A stretch of 64,000 bases of DNA from Sinorhizobium sojae CCBAU 05684. GTDB lineage: Bacteria > Pseudomonadota > Alphaproteobacteria > Rhizobiales > Rhizobiaceae. The DNA is taken from assembly GCF_002288525.1 (NCBI RefSeq), contig NZ_CP023068.1, positions 868,001 through 932,000 on the forward strand. The letters run 5' to 3'. Shown here one piece after another: positions 21,799 to 31,381 of the stretch. Numbering within the stretch: the first letter of the stretch is position 1; each line of letters starts with the position of its first letter. The notes under the pieces are model-generated. The model saw only the letters and a list, made by a program, of their open reading frames with translations, ran no database searches and was not told where the DNA came from. Made by a program: the position numbers and the translations under genes.

Positions 21799-22590
21799 AT
21801 GATTGGTACGCGTGTGCGACTTCCACTGGTTGCCCTCGCGCTCTGCGAGGCAGCCCTGGCCGCGGACTTTCCAGACCAGGGTAGCACCGGTCTTCCGCAG
21901 GGGACGAACTTAACCCAATATACAGGGACACTTTACGTCACCGAGGACAATGCGGTGATCGAAAATCTCGAGGTCAACGGCAACATCGTAATCGAAGCCA
22001 GTAACGTTACCCTCAAAAACATCAAGCTCAACTCAGACACCCCCTGGCACGCGATCTATGTCACGGAAGGTGCCACCGGGTTCACGCTGATGGACAGCGA
22101 GATCGACGGCGGCGGCACGACCGTCAACGGCGTGCTGGGAGACGGGACTTTCCTACGCAATAATATTCACAATGTTGACAATGGCATCAACGTTACGGGA
22201 GCTTCCCTGATCCAGGACAACTACATTCATAGTCTGCAGGGCGGCCCTGACGCTCACTATGACGGTATCGAAATCAACGGGGGCTCGGACATCCAGATCC
22301 TGCACAACACCGTTGTGAACGACCACGCCCAGACATCGGCAATCATGCTGGACAACTATTTCTCGGGCCTCTCGAACATTAAGGTTGACGGCAATTATCT
22401 GGTCGGAGGCGGCTACACCGTCTATCTCGACGATCGTTTCGGCGGCGGTACCGTCGACGACGCCTCGATCAGCATTACAAACAACCAGATCGGTGGCGGC
22501 TACGCCGGTGATTTCGCGCTTTATGGCAACACCCCGGTCATGTCCGGGAATGTCGATGTTACGATCGGCAAGTCCATCCATCTGGACTGA
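21799..22590 (+). CDS. Secreted right-handed beta-helix protein
   Basis: This 263-residue protein begins with a signal peptide (MIGTRVRLPLVALALCEAALA, cleavage predicted before ADFP). The rest is a ladder of short beta-strand repeats with Asn and Gly turns, such as VIENLEVNGNIVIEASNVTL and LRNNIHNVDNGINVTGASL. This is the look of pectate-lyase-like parallel beta-helices. No catalytic residues can be assigned. Such proteins bind or cleave polysaccharides or serve as surface structures. The ATG at 21799 has an AAAGG ribosome site; an upstream start would give an atypical leader. It is divergent from the type I secretion operon. Confidence 0.8.
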   Translation: MIGTRVRLPLVALALCEAALAADFPDQGSTGLPQGTNLTQYTGTLYVTEDNAVIENLEVNGNIVIEASNVTLKNIKLNSDTPWHAIYVTEGATGFTLMDSEIDGGGTTVNGVLGDGTFLRNNIHNVDNGINVTGASLIQDNYIHSLQGGPDAHYDGIEINGGSDIQILHNTVVNDHAQTSAIMLDNYFSGLSNIKVDGNYLVGGGYTVYLDDRFGGGTVDDASISITNNQIGGGYAGDFALYGNTPVMSGNVDVTIGKSIHLD

Positions 22591-22665
22591 ACCCGGCTCG
22601 CCAGGGAAAGGTCGATCGGCTGAGCTACTTCGTCAGTGCGCATGGCCGGCGGCGTGTCGGCAGGC

Positions 22666-23620
22666 TCAGCGAGTCGCTCCTGCAGGGCGCGAATTATCGC
22701 GCAATAGCAAGACAGGATCGAGCCCGGAGTAGATTTCCTGCAGACGGGAGCGGACTACATGTGACGTGCGAGCGTCGGCAATCAGCCGCTGATGCGGCGT
22801 GGCTGGCGGACTATCCGTTTTGCGCACACGAGCGCCGTCGCGCTGCTTCGCGATTAATTTGAATGATGGCTGAAAGAAGTTCACGAGCAGCCGCGCTGAT
22901 TGGTAGAGCTTCGCTAGCAGCGTGGCGGCCTCTAGTCCCTCGAACCGACGATATCCGACCATCGTGCGCACCACGCGCCATTCTTCTGCTCGACAAAGGC
23001 CTGGTCGTTCTTGCGGTAGGGGCGGCAGCGCGTAAAGACGATGTTGGCGGCGTCACAATAGGCCTTCAGCGTCTCGTTCATGAAGACGGTGTCGTTGTCC
23101 GTATCTAGGCCGAGAAGCGCGAAGGGCAGTTGCTTGCGCAATTCTGTCACACACTGCTCAGCAGCGTCTGTTCGCGGACCAGCAGCGGCGCACATTCCGC
23201 CCAGCCAGTCGCGATGACGGTGAGCACAAGGGTTTGGATGAAGCTGCCGCGAGCCGAAGGGCCGCAATGGGCGACGAGATCCGCCTCAACGAAGCCTGGC
23301 GCCGGATCGTCCCAATCCGCCGACGTCCTAATGGGAATGCTCCGTCGCAGGGCGTGCGCCGCCGGCCGCCGTCGAGGACGTCCCACGCCCTCTTGGACCG
23401 GGCCCAGCGTCCTGTCGATCGTGGCCGCGCTCATCGCCAGCAATTTGCCACGGATCTCAGGCGATGTGAGGCAACGGTGAATATTCAGGAACAGTTTCGA
23501 CGAGGCAATGCGCGTCTCACCTTGTTTGTCGCGCTGCACCAGACCGAAAACCATTTGCCGAACTGATCGTGAGCGCAACGAGCAACCCACGGCTTTCGGC
23601 GTTGACAGAATTGCAATAGC
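22666..23620 (-). pseudogene. Decayed DDE integrase-type transposase
   Basis: Pieces of one transposase are recognisable in different minus-strand frames: GETRIASSKLFLNIHRCLTS near 23500, then PGFVEADLVAHCGPSARGSF and ATGWAECAPLLVREQTLL to about 23150, then LLGLDTDNDTVFMNETL and RPYRKNDQAFVEQKNG, and finally VNFFQPSFKLIAKQRDGARV to about 22690. The order matches a DDE transposase family common in rhizobia (often labelled ISNCY or simply DDE-type integrase). At least three frameshifts make it inactive. No terminal repeats were found. Confidence 0.8.
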
Positions 23621-23837
23621 ACTTTCGTTCGGAACTTCTGCTTTGCCCGGTTTGGCATGAAGTAGGTTCGGATGTTGACGAGCGCTTGGGCGACGGCAGC
23701 AGCATCCTTGTGGGTAGCTGGTCCGTTTGTCCCGCTGAGTTTGCGGATTGGCGCAATGATATGTCCAGTTGGCTTTCACTTTGCCCACGATGATGCGTTC
23801 CAGCACATCGGCAAGCCAGATTTCAGGATCCACGCCG

Positions 23838-24130
23838 TTAAGCTTTGCCGTGTTAACCAGTGATGCGAGGACCGCGAAGGTCTTGCCACCGCCGGCACTG
23901 CCCACGAACAACGAATTCTTATTCGTCAGAGCCACCGATTTCATCGAAAGCTCGACCACATTGGAGTCCACTTCGATCCGACCATCCTCCAGGAAGGCTG
24001 CCAGCCCGCTCCAGTGATTGAGCGCGTAGGAGACGGCCTTGCCCAGCGCCGATTTCGACGACACCTCGTCGCTCGGTTCGGTGAGCTGGACCTTCCCACC
24101 GGGCACAAAGCCCTTGACCCGTTCCCATTG
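23838..24130 (-). pseudogene. IS66 tnpC C-terminal fragment
   Basis: The minus-strand frame contains LEDGRIEVDSNVVE, VALTNKNSLFVGSAGGGKT and LVNTAKLNGVDPEIWLADVL. This is the C-terminal end of IS66-family TnpC (compare LEDGRIEIDNNxVER and NALFAGxDxGAENW). The rest of the element is missing and the frame runs on into the adjacent DDE transposase remnant. Confidence 0.85.
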
Positions 24131-24235
24131 ATCATCCCGAAGTGCATCGCAGTCGATCGCCGACCTCCAAAAATCAGCGTTGAATCTGATTTGCTCCCCC
24201 TTGGGAATTCCAATTCGTTAATTCGTCATCACGGC

Positions 24236-24505
24236 CTAGAGAAGCGGCCTTGCCATAGTCAAAAGTCCGCCGACGTGACCAAATCGGTAGCCTGCCTTCG
24301 TCGCGACGATAAAGTCGTCACGCCTGCCCCTCCTTGGCCGTAGATTTCGGCAGTGTCGAAGAAGTTTATGCCGTGGTCCGCCGCTGTTGAGATGAGGCGC
24401 AGTGCCATCCGGCGCGTAAGTCCCGAAAACAACGAAGTGAGCCTGGATGTCCCGGCCGAGCGCGGATGCGCGAAGTTCTGTGTCCCCTATAGCTCGATAT
24501 TCCAT
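24236..24505 (-). pseudogene. Aldo/keto reductase, N-terminal remnant
   Basis: The segment opens with MEYRAIGDTELRASALG, the usual start of aldo/keto reductases. A second frame then gives ALRLISTAADHGINFFDTAE, with the conserved catalytic Asp region, and a third gives RRDDFIVATKAGYRFG. The pieces are collinear with the family but need at least two frameshifts, and the rest of the barrel is missing. It is a dead fragment of a metabolic gene caught among insertion-sequence debris. Confidence 0.8.
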
Positions 24506-24580
24506 CGAACTGTTCATCCGTTCACTTCGTGCCATAGTGGTCATGCACATGCTTCGGCGTGCCCTTGCTGTAGTCGGCAT

Positions 24581-25993
24581 TCACACTCGCCTGGTGATTA
24601 TCTTTCGACGATGCGTTTGGGGTATGGCCGCAGGCCTACGCGGGAGCGGGGAACGAGTTGTCGATCCGTCATCGGCTCCAGCGTCGAGAAGCCAGGAGCC
24701 ACTTCCCAGCAAAAACAGAAAAAGGACGTAAGTGGCGTTCCAGAAGTGAACGGTCCAGCCTACGAGAAAATATCCGATCATGACAATCAGGTAGGCGGTC
24801 CTGTATTGAATCAGTTTTTCATCGAGACCTTTCTTGAAGCTGACGGCCACGGCCAGCAACAGGAAACTAAACAGCATCAACACGCCAGCGGGTATGCCGA
24901 ACAGCACAGCATGATACAGCCAGAACATATCGATGCTGCCGGGCATCCAGTCCGGCCGGTCCCATCTGTTGAATCCCACGCCAAAAAGCGGATGGTTCAG
25001 GGCGGATTCCGATCCGAAGTGCCATATGAGGACACGGTAGTACGCCGACTCCTGGTCGAACGAAAAATGCGTCAGATAGAATTCGGGTACGGTCTGGTTC
25101 GACACGAAGGAGATGAATATGTAATTGGCGAACAGGACAGCCCACAGAATCCGCCAGCGCTCTTGATAGCCGTGCAGAAGCCAATTCCATGATATCAGCA
25201 TGGTTTGCACGGCAAGAGCGGTCAAAGGACCGGCCGATAGGGACAGGAACGCCGTGGTCCAGACAATGGCAGAAGCGCTCCAGCGCCGGAGGGGTGACTG
25301 CTTCTCGCCGAGTACCAGGTGCACTGCCGCTAAAATGCCGCCACAGGATACGCCGAACAGAATGGGATGCTCGAATACAGTCTGGACGCGTCGGAGGCCC
25401 CAGCGCGGGACATTGACGGCAAGTACGTGCGTCGGGAAGAGTTTTGCGAAAAGGTCCAGGGACACGTTCCAATTTGAAAGGGCCTCGAACGCGGCGAACG
25501 GCAGTAGAATAGCCACGATCCAGAAGAGGAGCCGGGCCATCGCATAGAACTGGTAGGCACTGCGCACAGAACATCTGCCCAACAGGTACGCGCCAGCGGT
25601 TTCGATAAATATTATTCCGCCGGATTCCGGCGCGCTCCGAAATCCGTGAATGACTGTCAAACTCACCATGCACCAGAGGCAGTAGAGAAGTATCGCGATA
25701 TCCGACGGGAGGATCCGCCCCGCCTTTCCAGTCAGCCACATGCCCAAGCATGGCAGCACCGTGATGACGAGCACAAGCCGATAGGGGGAGATGGCCATGG
25801 AACCAATCGCCCAGAGCCATGGAACAAACGGGGAGATGAGAAACAAGACGGCCCACCAGGCGAGCTTCGTTCGTGGCTCGGCCGTTGATGCGGGTTTCCG
25901 CCGAGACTCCGATCGAAAAGACCTAGCGGTCGTACTCCTCAGTTCCTGGTCGGAAAGGGATGAGTTTGCGGTCGCTCTGGCCGACGCTTTCAT
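24581..25993 (-). CDS. Wzy-like O-antigen/exopolysaccharide polymerase
   Basis: This 470-residue integral membrane protein has about ten hydrophobic helices between residues 45 and 440, starting WWAVLFLISPFVPWLWAIGS. A periplasmic loop in the second half contains YYRVLIWHFG and HPLFGVGFNRWDRPDW, the kind of loop found in Wzy polymerases and O-antigen ligases. It would polymerise lipid-linked repeat units in the periplasm. The ATG at 25991-25993 is chosen; a GTG five codons upstream overlaps the ribosome site. Sequence across this family is poorly conserved, so a WaaL-type ligase role cannot be excluded. A decayed paralogous fragment lies at 28083-28396. Confidence 0.78.
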   Translation of the reverse strand: MKASARATANSSLSDQELRSTTARSFRSESRRKPASTAEPRTKLAWWAVLFLISPFVPWLWAIGSMAISPYRLVLVITVLPCLGMWLTGKAGRILPSDIAILLYCLWCMVSLTVIHGFRSAPESGGIIFIETAGAYLLGRCSVRSAYQFYAMARLLFWIVAILLPFAAFEALSNWNVSLDLFAKLFPTHVLAVNVPRWGLRRVQTVFEHPILFGVSCGGILAAVHLVLGEKQSPLRRWSASAIVWTTAFLSLSAGPLTALAVQTMLISWNWLLHGYQERWRILWAVLFANYIFISFVSNQTVPEFYLTHFSFDQESAYYRVLIWHFGSESALNHPLFGVGFNRWDRPDWMPGSIDMFWLYHAVLFGIPAGVLMLFSFLLLAVAVSFKKGLDEKLIQYRTAYLIVMIGYFLVGWTVHFWNATYVLFLFLLGSGSWLLDAGADDGSTTRSPLPRRPAAIPQTHRRKIITRRV

Positions 25994-26085
25994 GCAACAA
26001 TTTCCCACCTGGTTTTCATGTTTAGCGGTCGACTTCTAGTGATCGCAACTGTTTGTCGGAGCCGGCGGCGTCCGAACGCAACCTG

Positions 26086-26940
26086 TCAGGCGTGCAGGGG
26101 CAACTGCGTCTGGCTGTCAGCCCGGCCGACGTACCGACTGTATTCGGGATGATCGAAAATGTGCGCAACATAGATAAGATCGTTCCAGGGTGCAGCAAGA
26201 GTTCGTTTGGCCGACAAACCGTTCACGGGTGCGAGCTTAGTCGTAGCGGACGTTTCGTTGAACTCGGCAATCGCGCGCAACTCGCCGACATACTCGTTGT
26301 GGATGATCTGGTCGTCGTCACCGACGGTGTCGTCGAGATAGCAGAAGACACGCGGCAAGAAGTGCTCGGGACTGCCACGAAACAGCTTGAGAGCCGCCAC
26401 CGAGGAAGAATAGTAGTCGACATCGATCGACACGAAGCCGATTGGTGCCACCCTTTCCAACTTGAGAAATTCGGGGACGGTGACTTCGATGTCACCCAGC
26501 ATCAGTCGGGCCCTGGGCACCTTATTCCGCAAGGCTGCCACATCCATGGTGAAATCCCCCTCCCGCCAGATGTAGGGCAGATCGCGAAAATCACTTGGCT
26601 TCGGGAGACCCTCGCCTCGATCGAAGCCATAGATATCGATGGCGACGCCCGTGGCCTCTGTGGCCAGTTGAGCCATCCGATCTAATTCGACCAAGCCTTG
26701 ACCGCCTGCGACTCCGAACTCGATGACGCTGATGTGTGGAATACCCAGTCTCTGGGCAAGCACCGCTGCCTGCTGCACTCCATAGGCGTAGTGTGGCCGT
26801 GGATAGAGGTCGAGCGCGCAGCGCAATTCGTACGAACCTACCGGGATCCGACGCAGTGCAGCATGAACGATGCGACCTGGGCGTGTCAGCAACCGCACTG
26901 CACGGATCATACCGCGTTCCAGAGAATTCAACGATGTCAT
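26086..26940 (-). CDS. TylF-like class I SAM-dependent methyltransferase
   Basis: This 284-residue protein starts at the ATG at 26938-26940. The SAM-binding motif is VIEFGVAGGQGLVELDRM, followed by DIYGFDRGEGLP and VSIDVDYYSSSVAALKLF, the pattern of the TylF/MycF family. Members methylate hydroxyl groups on sugars or macrolide glycosides. Between a polymerase and a 2OG-Fe(II) oxygenase, it may decorate a surface glycan. Upstream in-frame codons would add 36 poorly conserved residues. All three genes share a strand with gaps of 90-170 bp. Confidence 0.75.
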   Translation of the reverse strand: MTSLNSLERGMIRAVRLLTRPGRIVHAALRRIPVGSYELRCALDLYPRPHYAYGVQQAAVLAQRLGIPHISVIEFGVAGGQGLVELDRMAQLATEATGVAIDIYGFDRGEGLPKPSDFRDLPYIWREGDFTMDVAALRNKVPRARLMLGDIEVTVPEFLKLERVAPIGFVSIDVDYYSSSVAALKLFRGSPEHFLPRVFCYLDDTVGDDDQIIHNEYVGELRAIAEFNETSATTKLAPVNGLSAKRTLAAPWNDLIYVAHIFDHPEYSRYVGRADSQTQLPLHA

Positions 26941-27111
26941 GGGGCAAATATCCCTATCCGATCTTAGAAGTGGAGCGCACCTAGTTCCAAAAGGGCTGTC
27001 GGCACTCAAAGAAGCGGTGCGCACTGGCGGTTTCTCATCTGGCATCATCTCGCAGCAAAATGATCACGCCCCCGCCTATGCTGCGCAGCACGCCGAGGCA
27101 GCGTCCGTGCG

Positions 27112-27954
27112 TCAGTAGACGCCGGCCAAACGCTTCTTCAGGCGACGATAATTGCGCATGACCAAGGGGGGAGCGAGGTCCGTGGCCATTTCGCTGATCT
27201 TGGTCCGCCAATCCGTCCGGTCGGCCGTGCCGGGGCGTACCCGAAACTGTGTTGTCGCGTCCCGCTTCGTCTCGTCCCACGTGGCCGTGTAGTAGTAGAG
27301 CGCAATCGACCTTCGTGGCACGCCGTCGGGATGATTGACCGGTTGCGGATTGCCGTGCATGCTTTCCAATGTGGTATTGAAAATCACGCATCTGTTGAAG
27401 CTGGGCAGGATCGAATGGTGGCATTTGGTCATCCCTTGATCCCACAGTTCAAATAACCCACCATACTCCGGACGCCAGTCTTTGTTGAGATAAATCAAGA
27501 CGTTGACGCGTCGTTCAAGATTCATCGGCTTGTGGTGGTTGAAGTCTGCATGTATCGACAGATGGCCGCCTTGAGAGAGGCGATGCAGGCCTGCTCCCGC
27601 AAAGTATGGGTCGGGAATAAGCCCCTTGATGCCGGTTATGTTTTCCACAAGGCGGATGAATGGGCGGGAGTTAAATGAATAGAATAGCTCTCTGATTTTC
27701 GGAGGAAGAGTATCCGGGTTGAAGCTTTCCTTCAGGCGCTCCTGCGAGCGATCGAACTTCTCTTCCGCTTTGTCGGATGTCGGAAATTCATCGAGGCAGG
27801 TCTCAAGGAGGCTCGGAGGCAGGAAATTATCTATGACGATGAACGGACATGGCTCTGCAGTCCGAAAAGCCTGATTGAGTTCGCTGCCCTTGTCCCGGTC
27901 GATTTCGGCGGAAATCAGGCCGTTCTTCTCGTTCATCTCATACAGATAGACCAC
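27112..27954 (-). CDS. 2-oxoglutarate/Fe(II)-dependent oxygenase (prolyl 4-hydroxylase-like)
   Basis: This 280-residue protein carries the double-stranded beta-helix oxygenase motifs: HADFNHH supplies His-x-Asp, SMHGNPQPV the distal His, and RRSIALYYYT the Arg that binds 2-oxoglutarate. NVLIYLNKDWRPEYGG is typical of bacterial prolyl-4-hydroxylase relatives. The substrate could be a sugar nucleotide, glycan or protein. A GTG start at 27952-27954 has a GGGGG ribosome site; an ATG six codons later has a weaker one. It forms a three-gene group with the methyltransferase and polymerase. Confidence 0.85.
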   Translation of the reverse strand: MVYLYEMNEKNGLISAEIDRDKGSELNQAFRTAEPCPFIVIDNFLPPSLLETCLDEFPTSDKAEEKFDRSQERLKESFNPDTLPPKIRELFYSFNSRPFIRLVENITGIKGLIPDPYFAGAGLHRLSQGGHLSIHADFNHHKPMNLERRVNVLIYLNKDWRPEYGGLFELWDQGMTKCHHSILPSFNRCVIFNTTLESMHGNPQPVNHPDGVPRRSIALYYYTATWDETKRDATTQFRVRPGTADRTDWRTKISEMATDLAPPLVMRNYRRLKKRLAGVY

Positions 27955-28082
27955 GGTGTAACCCCCAATGTGGCGGCAGTCGGTATTTTCGCCGCATCGA
28001 GAGAATTTTACATGGGGAGGTTTGGCAGCGGCAATCGGAGCGAGGTCAACCTATGGGCCAGTCGACTTAGTCATTTAGATGC

Positions 28083-28396
28083 AGACGACTATATCCGATC
28101 GGGGAGACCGCTGCGCATTGTTACGACCGAGGAGCCAATTACGTAGATGTCGAAGACGAGCGTCCATAGAGTCCGCCGACGCTCTTCATAGGTGCGCAGA
28201 AGCCAATTCCACCACAACAGCAAGGTTTGGGCGGAAAGGGCTTTCAAGTGACCCGGCGCTGGGAACAGAAACGCCGTGGTCCAGACCATGGCGGAGTGCT
28301 CCAGCGCCGGAAAGGTGGCTGCTTATCGCCAAGTGCCAGATGCACCGCCGCTAACATGGCGCCACAGGATACGCCGAACAGGATGGGGTGCTCGAA
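28083..28396 (-). pseudogene. Decayed fragment of a second Wzy-like polymerase
   Basis: Two minus-strand frames encode HPILFGVSCGAMLAAVHLAL and then WTTAFLFPAPGHLKALSAQT with WWNWLLRTYEERRRTLW. These match consecutive parts of the intact polymerase at 24581-25993 (HPILFGVSCGGILAAVHLVL, WTTAFLSLSAGPLTALAVQT, SWNWLLHGYQERWRILW). The DNA is clearly related over about 230 bp (25191-25375 against 28190-28396) but diverged, so it is an old paralogue or a recombination scar. A frameshift near 28290 and loss of both ends make it non-functional. Confidence 0.85.
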
Positions 28397-28630
28397 GGGG
28401 TCAGGTTTTTGCGCTCGACTTCAATATCGCGGGCGAGGGCTATGGGCCACAATCGTAAATTGTCATGTCGAGGAAGACACTACTCTGTGAGCGCGAGGTC
28501 GTGTGGACTCTTGGAATTGAACTAAGGCGCTGGTCGCAGCTTGGGGCGTAACCGGTGTTTAGCCCCCACGTTGCCCTGTCTGGCGTGATCTGTGATCGGC
28601 TTTCCATGGAAGAACGAAGGGAGTTTCTCC

Positions 28631-29017
28631 ATGGAGACTACGTTGGAGGTTCTCACAACCGCCAAGGCTGCGGGCGAACGTCATCGGCAATGACCCGAGG
28701 AGGTCAAGGCGCGGATCGTCTCGGAGAGTTTGCGGCCGGGCGTGACGGTGAACGAGGTGGCGGAACGTTATGGGCTGAAGCCGAACCACCTGTCGTCGTG
28801 GCGCACGATGGCGCGGCAGGGCAAGCTGGTTTTGCCCCCGCCCGAGGATGCGGCGGAATTCGCGAGGATGGTTGTAGAGACGTGTGATGCCGTGCCGCCG
28901 ATTAGAGAAGTCAGCCGTCCCGAGATTATCGTCGGTCCGGTTATGATCCGCCTGGAGGAAGGCGCATCGGCAGCCCGGATCGCTGCGGTTGCGCGTGCGT
29001 TGGCGGCCTCGGCATGA
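28631..29017 (+). pseudogene. tnpA: IS66 tnpA with in-frame stop
   Basis: The reading frame starts METTLEVLTTAKAAGERHRQ, then hits TGA at codon 21 where relatives have Trp (RQWPEEVKARIV). It continues as RPGVTVNEVAERYGLKPNHL, the TnpA helix-turn-helix, to the stop at 29015-29017. TnpA is the small DNA-binding protein of IS66 elements. A shorter product from 28730 could still be made but would lack the N-terminus. Confidence 0.88.
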
Positions 29018-29069
29018 TCTTTCCGTCCAACCGCGTGCGGATCATGGTGGCGACCAAGCCTGTGGACTT

Positions 29070-29113
29070 CCGCAATTATGTGAAGCGTGCGGTTATGTGG
29101 AGTCCGCCGCGGC
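29070..29113 (+). repeat. RIT left inverted repeat
   Basis: This pairs with 32425-32468 over 44 bp with one mismatch (position 29091 region, G against A). Within it TTATGTG occurs twice, 16 bp apart, looking like two recombinase-binding half sites. The outer six bases, CCGCAA, also belong to tnpB. Confidence 0.9.
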
Positions 29114-29225
29114 TCAAGCTGCTTCCTCGTTTGTCCAATAGCTTAGATCGGTCGTGAGCCTTCCCCACTCGGCATAATTGTTGTCGTCTCGAGACGTTCT
29201 TTTTGTCATCGAGAGGAGACCACCC

Positions 29226-30473
29226 GTGCCAAAATCGACGGAAGTTCTACCGGAATGCACGCAACTGATGGACCCAGGCAAATTGCGTCCGTTCCTGGAG
29301 GCGTTCACGAGCCGATTGTTGAACTTGGGACATACCCGCCTGACGGTGTCAGGCTACGAAGCTTCGGCCCGTCATTTCGGACAGTGGCTACAGAGCACGA
29401 AGATTGCCATCACGGAGATTGACGACGATGTCGTTCGCCGCTTTGCGCAGCACCGATGCCGTTGCCCTGGCAGCCGGCAAACCGATCGTCTGTCGGCCAT
29501 ATGTCAATCGCGCACGCCGGTTTGTTGGCTTCCTGGTGGAATACGGGACGGTGACGCTGTCGACACATGAGCTGCCAGGTGTGGACCTTCACGAGGTCCA
29601 AATTGTTGCTTTCCAGACTTGGCTGAGACGGCATCGGGGGATATCCGAGCGCACCGTCCGTCGCCACGGTCGCATGGTCATGCGGCTGCTTGCCGGCCTC
29701 GGTCCTGATCCAAAACTGTACGATGCCCGTCTTGTTCGGCAAGTGATCCTTGACGAGGCCCAGCGAAGTTCGCGCGCCAACCTCAAGACCATGACGATGG
29801 CGTTGCGAGGCTACCTCAAGTATCTGGCTACCCAGGGTTTGTGCCAACCGGGGCTTGATCAGGCCATACCGACGGTCCCGCAATGGCGGTTATCGGCCTT
29901 GCCGCTCTACATCTTCACCGCCGACGTTGATCGGGTGGTTGCGTCGTGCGACGTCACGACACCGATGGGCATCCGCGATCACGCGGTTCTGCTGCTGCTC
30001 GCACGTCTCGGCCTGCGCGCCGGCGACGTTTCGAGCATGTGCCTTGAAGACATCGACTGGCGAGAGGGCACTTTATGTGTGCGCGGCAAGGGCCGCCGCG
30101 AGATCCGGCTTCCGCTGCCCCAGGACGTCGGTGAAGCGATTATCGACTATCTACGCGAGGCCCGTCCGCCCGGCGCCTGCGAGCAGATCTTCCTGCGGGC
30201 TGTCGCGCCGCATCGGCCGTTGGCGAGCGCGACTGTCTCTAGTATCGTCAAGCTTGCGCTTGTAAGGGCGGGTATCGACAACGCTCCCTCCCGAGGCGCC
30301 AATCTCCTGCGGCACTCCGCGGCGACCAGCATGCTCGAGCCGGCGCCACGCTGGATATGATCGGGACCGTGCTTCGCCATCGCTCGGTCGACACGACTGC
30401 CCACTATGCGAAGGTGGACATCGACATGCTGCTCCAGATCGCCCAGCCTTGGCCGGGGAGTGCGTCATGCTGA
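29226..30473 (+). pseudogene. ritA: RIT recombinase A with two frameshifts
   Basis: A GTG at 29226 with a GAGAGGAG ribosome site opens a tyrosine recombinase of about 415 residues. The N-terminal part (LMDPGKLRPFLEAFTSRLL) is in one frame to about 29500. The core (YVNRARRFVGFLVEYG through the catalytic RAGDVSSMCLEDIDW, GKGRREI and LLRHSAATSML) is in the next frame to about 30330. The end (GATLDMIGTVLRHRSVDTTA) returns to the first frame. The two shifts cancel, but the product would be garbled. The stop at 30471-30473 overlaps the ritB start, as in intact RIT elements. Confidence 0.85.
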
Positions 30474-31381
30474 GCCAGGATCTCTCGCGATATGTGGAAC
30501 TCCAGCGCACGGTGGGCTTCAAGTTCCGCGTCCAGCACACGCTTTTGAGGAGCTTCGTCACCTTCGCCGAGAGGCATGGCGATCGGCACATTGAAGTCAC
30601 TCGTGTACTTGAATGGGCGACGCTTGCGCCATCCCCACAGCAGCGCCGCAACCGGCTGGTTACGGTCCGCCGCTTTGCGTTGGTGCTAGCAGCCGAGGAC
30701 CTGCGCCACCAGATTCCTTCCGCCGAAGCCCTGGGGCGCAACCTGCTCAAGCGGCGGATCCCGCACATCTATACCCGGGATGAGATCACCGCGTTATTGC
30801 AGGCGGCCGCACAATTGAAGCCGTCAGACACGATCCGGCCGCTGATGTACGAGACCCTGTTCGGATTGCTGGCCGCCACCGGAATGCGCATTTCCGAAGC
30901 CCTCGCGCTTCGATTTGAGGACGTGACCGCCGATGGGTTGGTTATCCGACAAACCAAGTTCCAGAAGAGCCGCTTGCTGCCGCTCCACGACACGACGCGG
31001 GACGCCCTGGACAAGTATTTGTTGGCGCGTCGTCGGCTCGGAACCTTGAACAGCATGCTGTTCGTTTCCGCTACGGGCGCGCCGCCGGCCTACAGTACCG
31101 TGATTGCTGTCTTCCTCCGCCTCGCACGATCGCTCGGTGTGCGGGGAGAGCCCGGGCAAACGGGCCCCCGCATTCACGATTTGCGGCACACATTCGCCGT
31201 GCGCTCCCTCGAGCAATGCCAGCACGATCACCATGCCGTCGGCCGCCATATCGTCGCCCTCAGCACCTACCTCGGCCATGCCCACGTCACTGACACCTAC
31301 TGGTATCTGCAGGCAACGCCGATCCTGTTGAGGCAGATCGCAGCGGCTGGCGAGGCCTTGCATCAAGGAGCCGTCACATGA
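30467..31381 (+). CDS. ritB: RIT tyrosine recombinase B
   Basis: This 304-residue tyrosine recombinase is uninterrupted. An N-terminal SAM-like core-binding domain is followed by a catalytic domain with Arg in TGMRISEALAL, Lys in QTKFQKSR, HDLRHTFA, LGHAHVTDT and the nucleophile Tyr in TYWYLQ. It starts at the ATG at 30467, overlapping the end of ritA. Its TGA overlaps the ritC ATG (ATGA), implying translational coupling. RIT recombinases act together on the element ends. With both partners damaged, its own activity is uncertain. Confidence 0.9.
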   Translation: MLSQDLSRYVELQRTVGFKFRVQHTLLRSFVTFAERHGDRHIEVTRVLEWATLAPSPQQRRNRLVTVRRFALVLAAEDLRHQIPSAEALGRNLLKRRIPHIYTRDEITALLQAAAQLKPSDTIRPLMYETLFGLLAATGMRISEALALRFEDVTADGLVIRQTKFQKSRLLPLHDTTRDALDKYLLARRRLGTLNSMLFVSATGAPPAYSTVIAVFLRLARSLGVRGEPGQTGPRIHDLRHTFAVRSLEQCQHDHHAVGRHIVALSTYLGHAHVTDTYWYLQATPILLRQIAAAGEALHQGAVT

